Positions 22,431 to 22,534 of a DNA stretch of 22,534 nt are shown piece by piece. The stretch spans positions 1 through 22,534 of the forward strand of contig CBFGJP010000041.1 in the NCBI GenBank assembly GCA_965649105.1, in the 5' to 3' direction. The stretch is from JAOAFX01 sp965649105. Its GTDB lineage: Bacteria; Hydrothermota; Tepidihabitantia; SM23-42; JAOAFX01. The position numbers were made by a program, and so were the translations under genes. Every line of letters begins with the position of its first letter. The first letter of the stretch is position 1. A model generated the notes under the pieces. It saw only the letters and a program-made list of their open reading frames with translations, searched no databases and was not told the DNA's origin.

Positions 22431-22534
22431 TAAATGTCTAAAAGTCCAAAATTCCTAAATGCCTAAAGAAAAAATACCAAAAGTCCAAAGTACCTGAAAA
22501 TTTTAGGAATTTAGGCAGTTTAGGTATTTAGGTG
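22431..22534. repeat. CCTAAA/TTTAGG degenerate repeat tract at right edge
   Basis: About ten degenerate 10-11-base units fill this gap. The left half reads in the sense of TCCTAAATGCCTAAA and the right half in the complementary sense, TTTAGGAATTTAGGCAG, so the tract can fold on itself. No gene is seen. The same family occurs at 7297-7388. Confidence 0.6.

Overview
The window comes from an AT-rich, compactly organised, probably anaerobic bacterium. Nearly every gene is on the minus strand. Short intergenic gaps carry many small hairpin repeats and degenerate CCTAAA-type repeats. Gene content (methylmalonyl-CoA pathway, EtfAB with a CCG-domain Fe-S protein, glutaminyl-tRNA synthetase) and repeat style suggest an uncultivated candidate phylum such as WOR-3. 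That placement is inference without a database search.

Positions 1-4841 hold a decayed chromosomal integron. Its outer marker is a remnant of the integron integrase (last ~38 residues, 4629-4745). Next comes an attI-like region (about 4516-4640) with two palindromes and a GTTAGGC core. Three complete cassettes and the start of a fourth follow, all on the minus strand. Cassette 1 (3015-4521) carries an SDH/ClpP-class serine protease gene interrupted by one in-frame TAA, plus a 71-residue protein. Cassette 2 (2037-3014) carries an unrecognised 289-residue protein whose stop codon lies inside its attC. Cassette 3 (328-2036) carries a DNA adenine methyltransferase broken by a one-base frameshift and an adjoining candidate restriction endonuclease. 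Cassette 4 (from 327 leftward) carries the start of a large DNA methyltransferase. The three attC sites (322-512, 2031-2113, 3009-3099) have RYYYAAC/GTTRRRY-type ends, and each cassette's first bases are complementary to its own R'' end. intI lies on the cassette strand with its 3' end at attI, the reverse of the mobile-integron arrangement.

Positions 4842-5503 are noncoding: small hairpins and a purine-rich stretch.

Positions 5504-13712 form a methylmalonyl-CoA module. In transcription order: asparaginase-domain protein, MeaB GTPase, mutase large subunit, mutase B12 subunit, a 71-residue basic protein, a metallo-beta-lactamase-fold hydrolase, acyl-CoA carboxylase carboxyltransferase, and biotin carboxylase. 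Together these would interconvert propionyl-CoA, methylmalonyl-CoA and succinyl-CoA. No methylmalonyl-CoA epimerase or separate biotin carrier protein is visible.

Positions 13829-17616 hold glutaminyl-tRNA synthetase, an exported PQQ-type beta-propeller protein and a putative HExxH metallopeptidase.

Positions 17766-22413 form an acyl-CoA oxidation module: acyl-CoA dehydrogenase, EtfB, EtfA, an HdrD-like Fe-S protein and a 69-residue conserved-looking protein. Electrons from acyl-CoA would pass through ETF to the Fe-S protein. This module and the methylmalonyl-CoA module together fit oxidation of fatty acids or branched-chain amino acids. No tRNA, rRNA or CRISPR array was seen.
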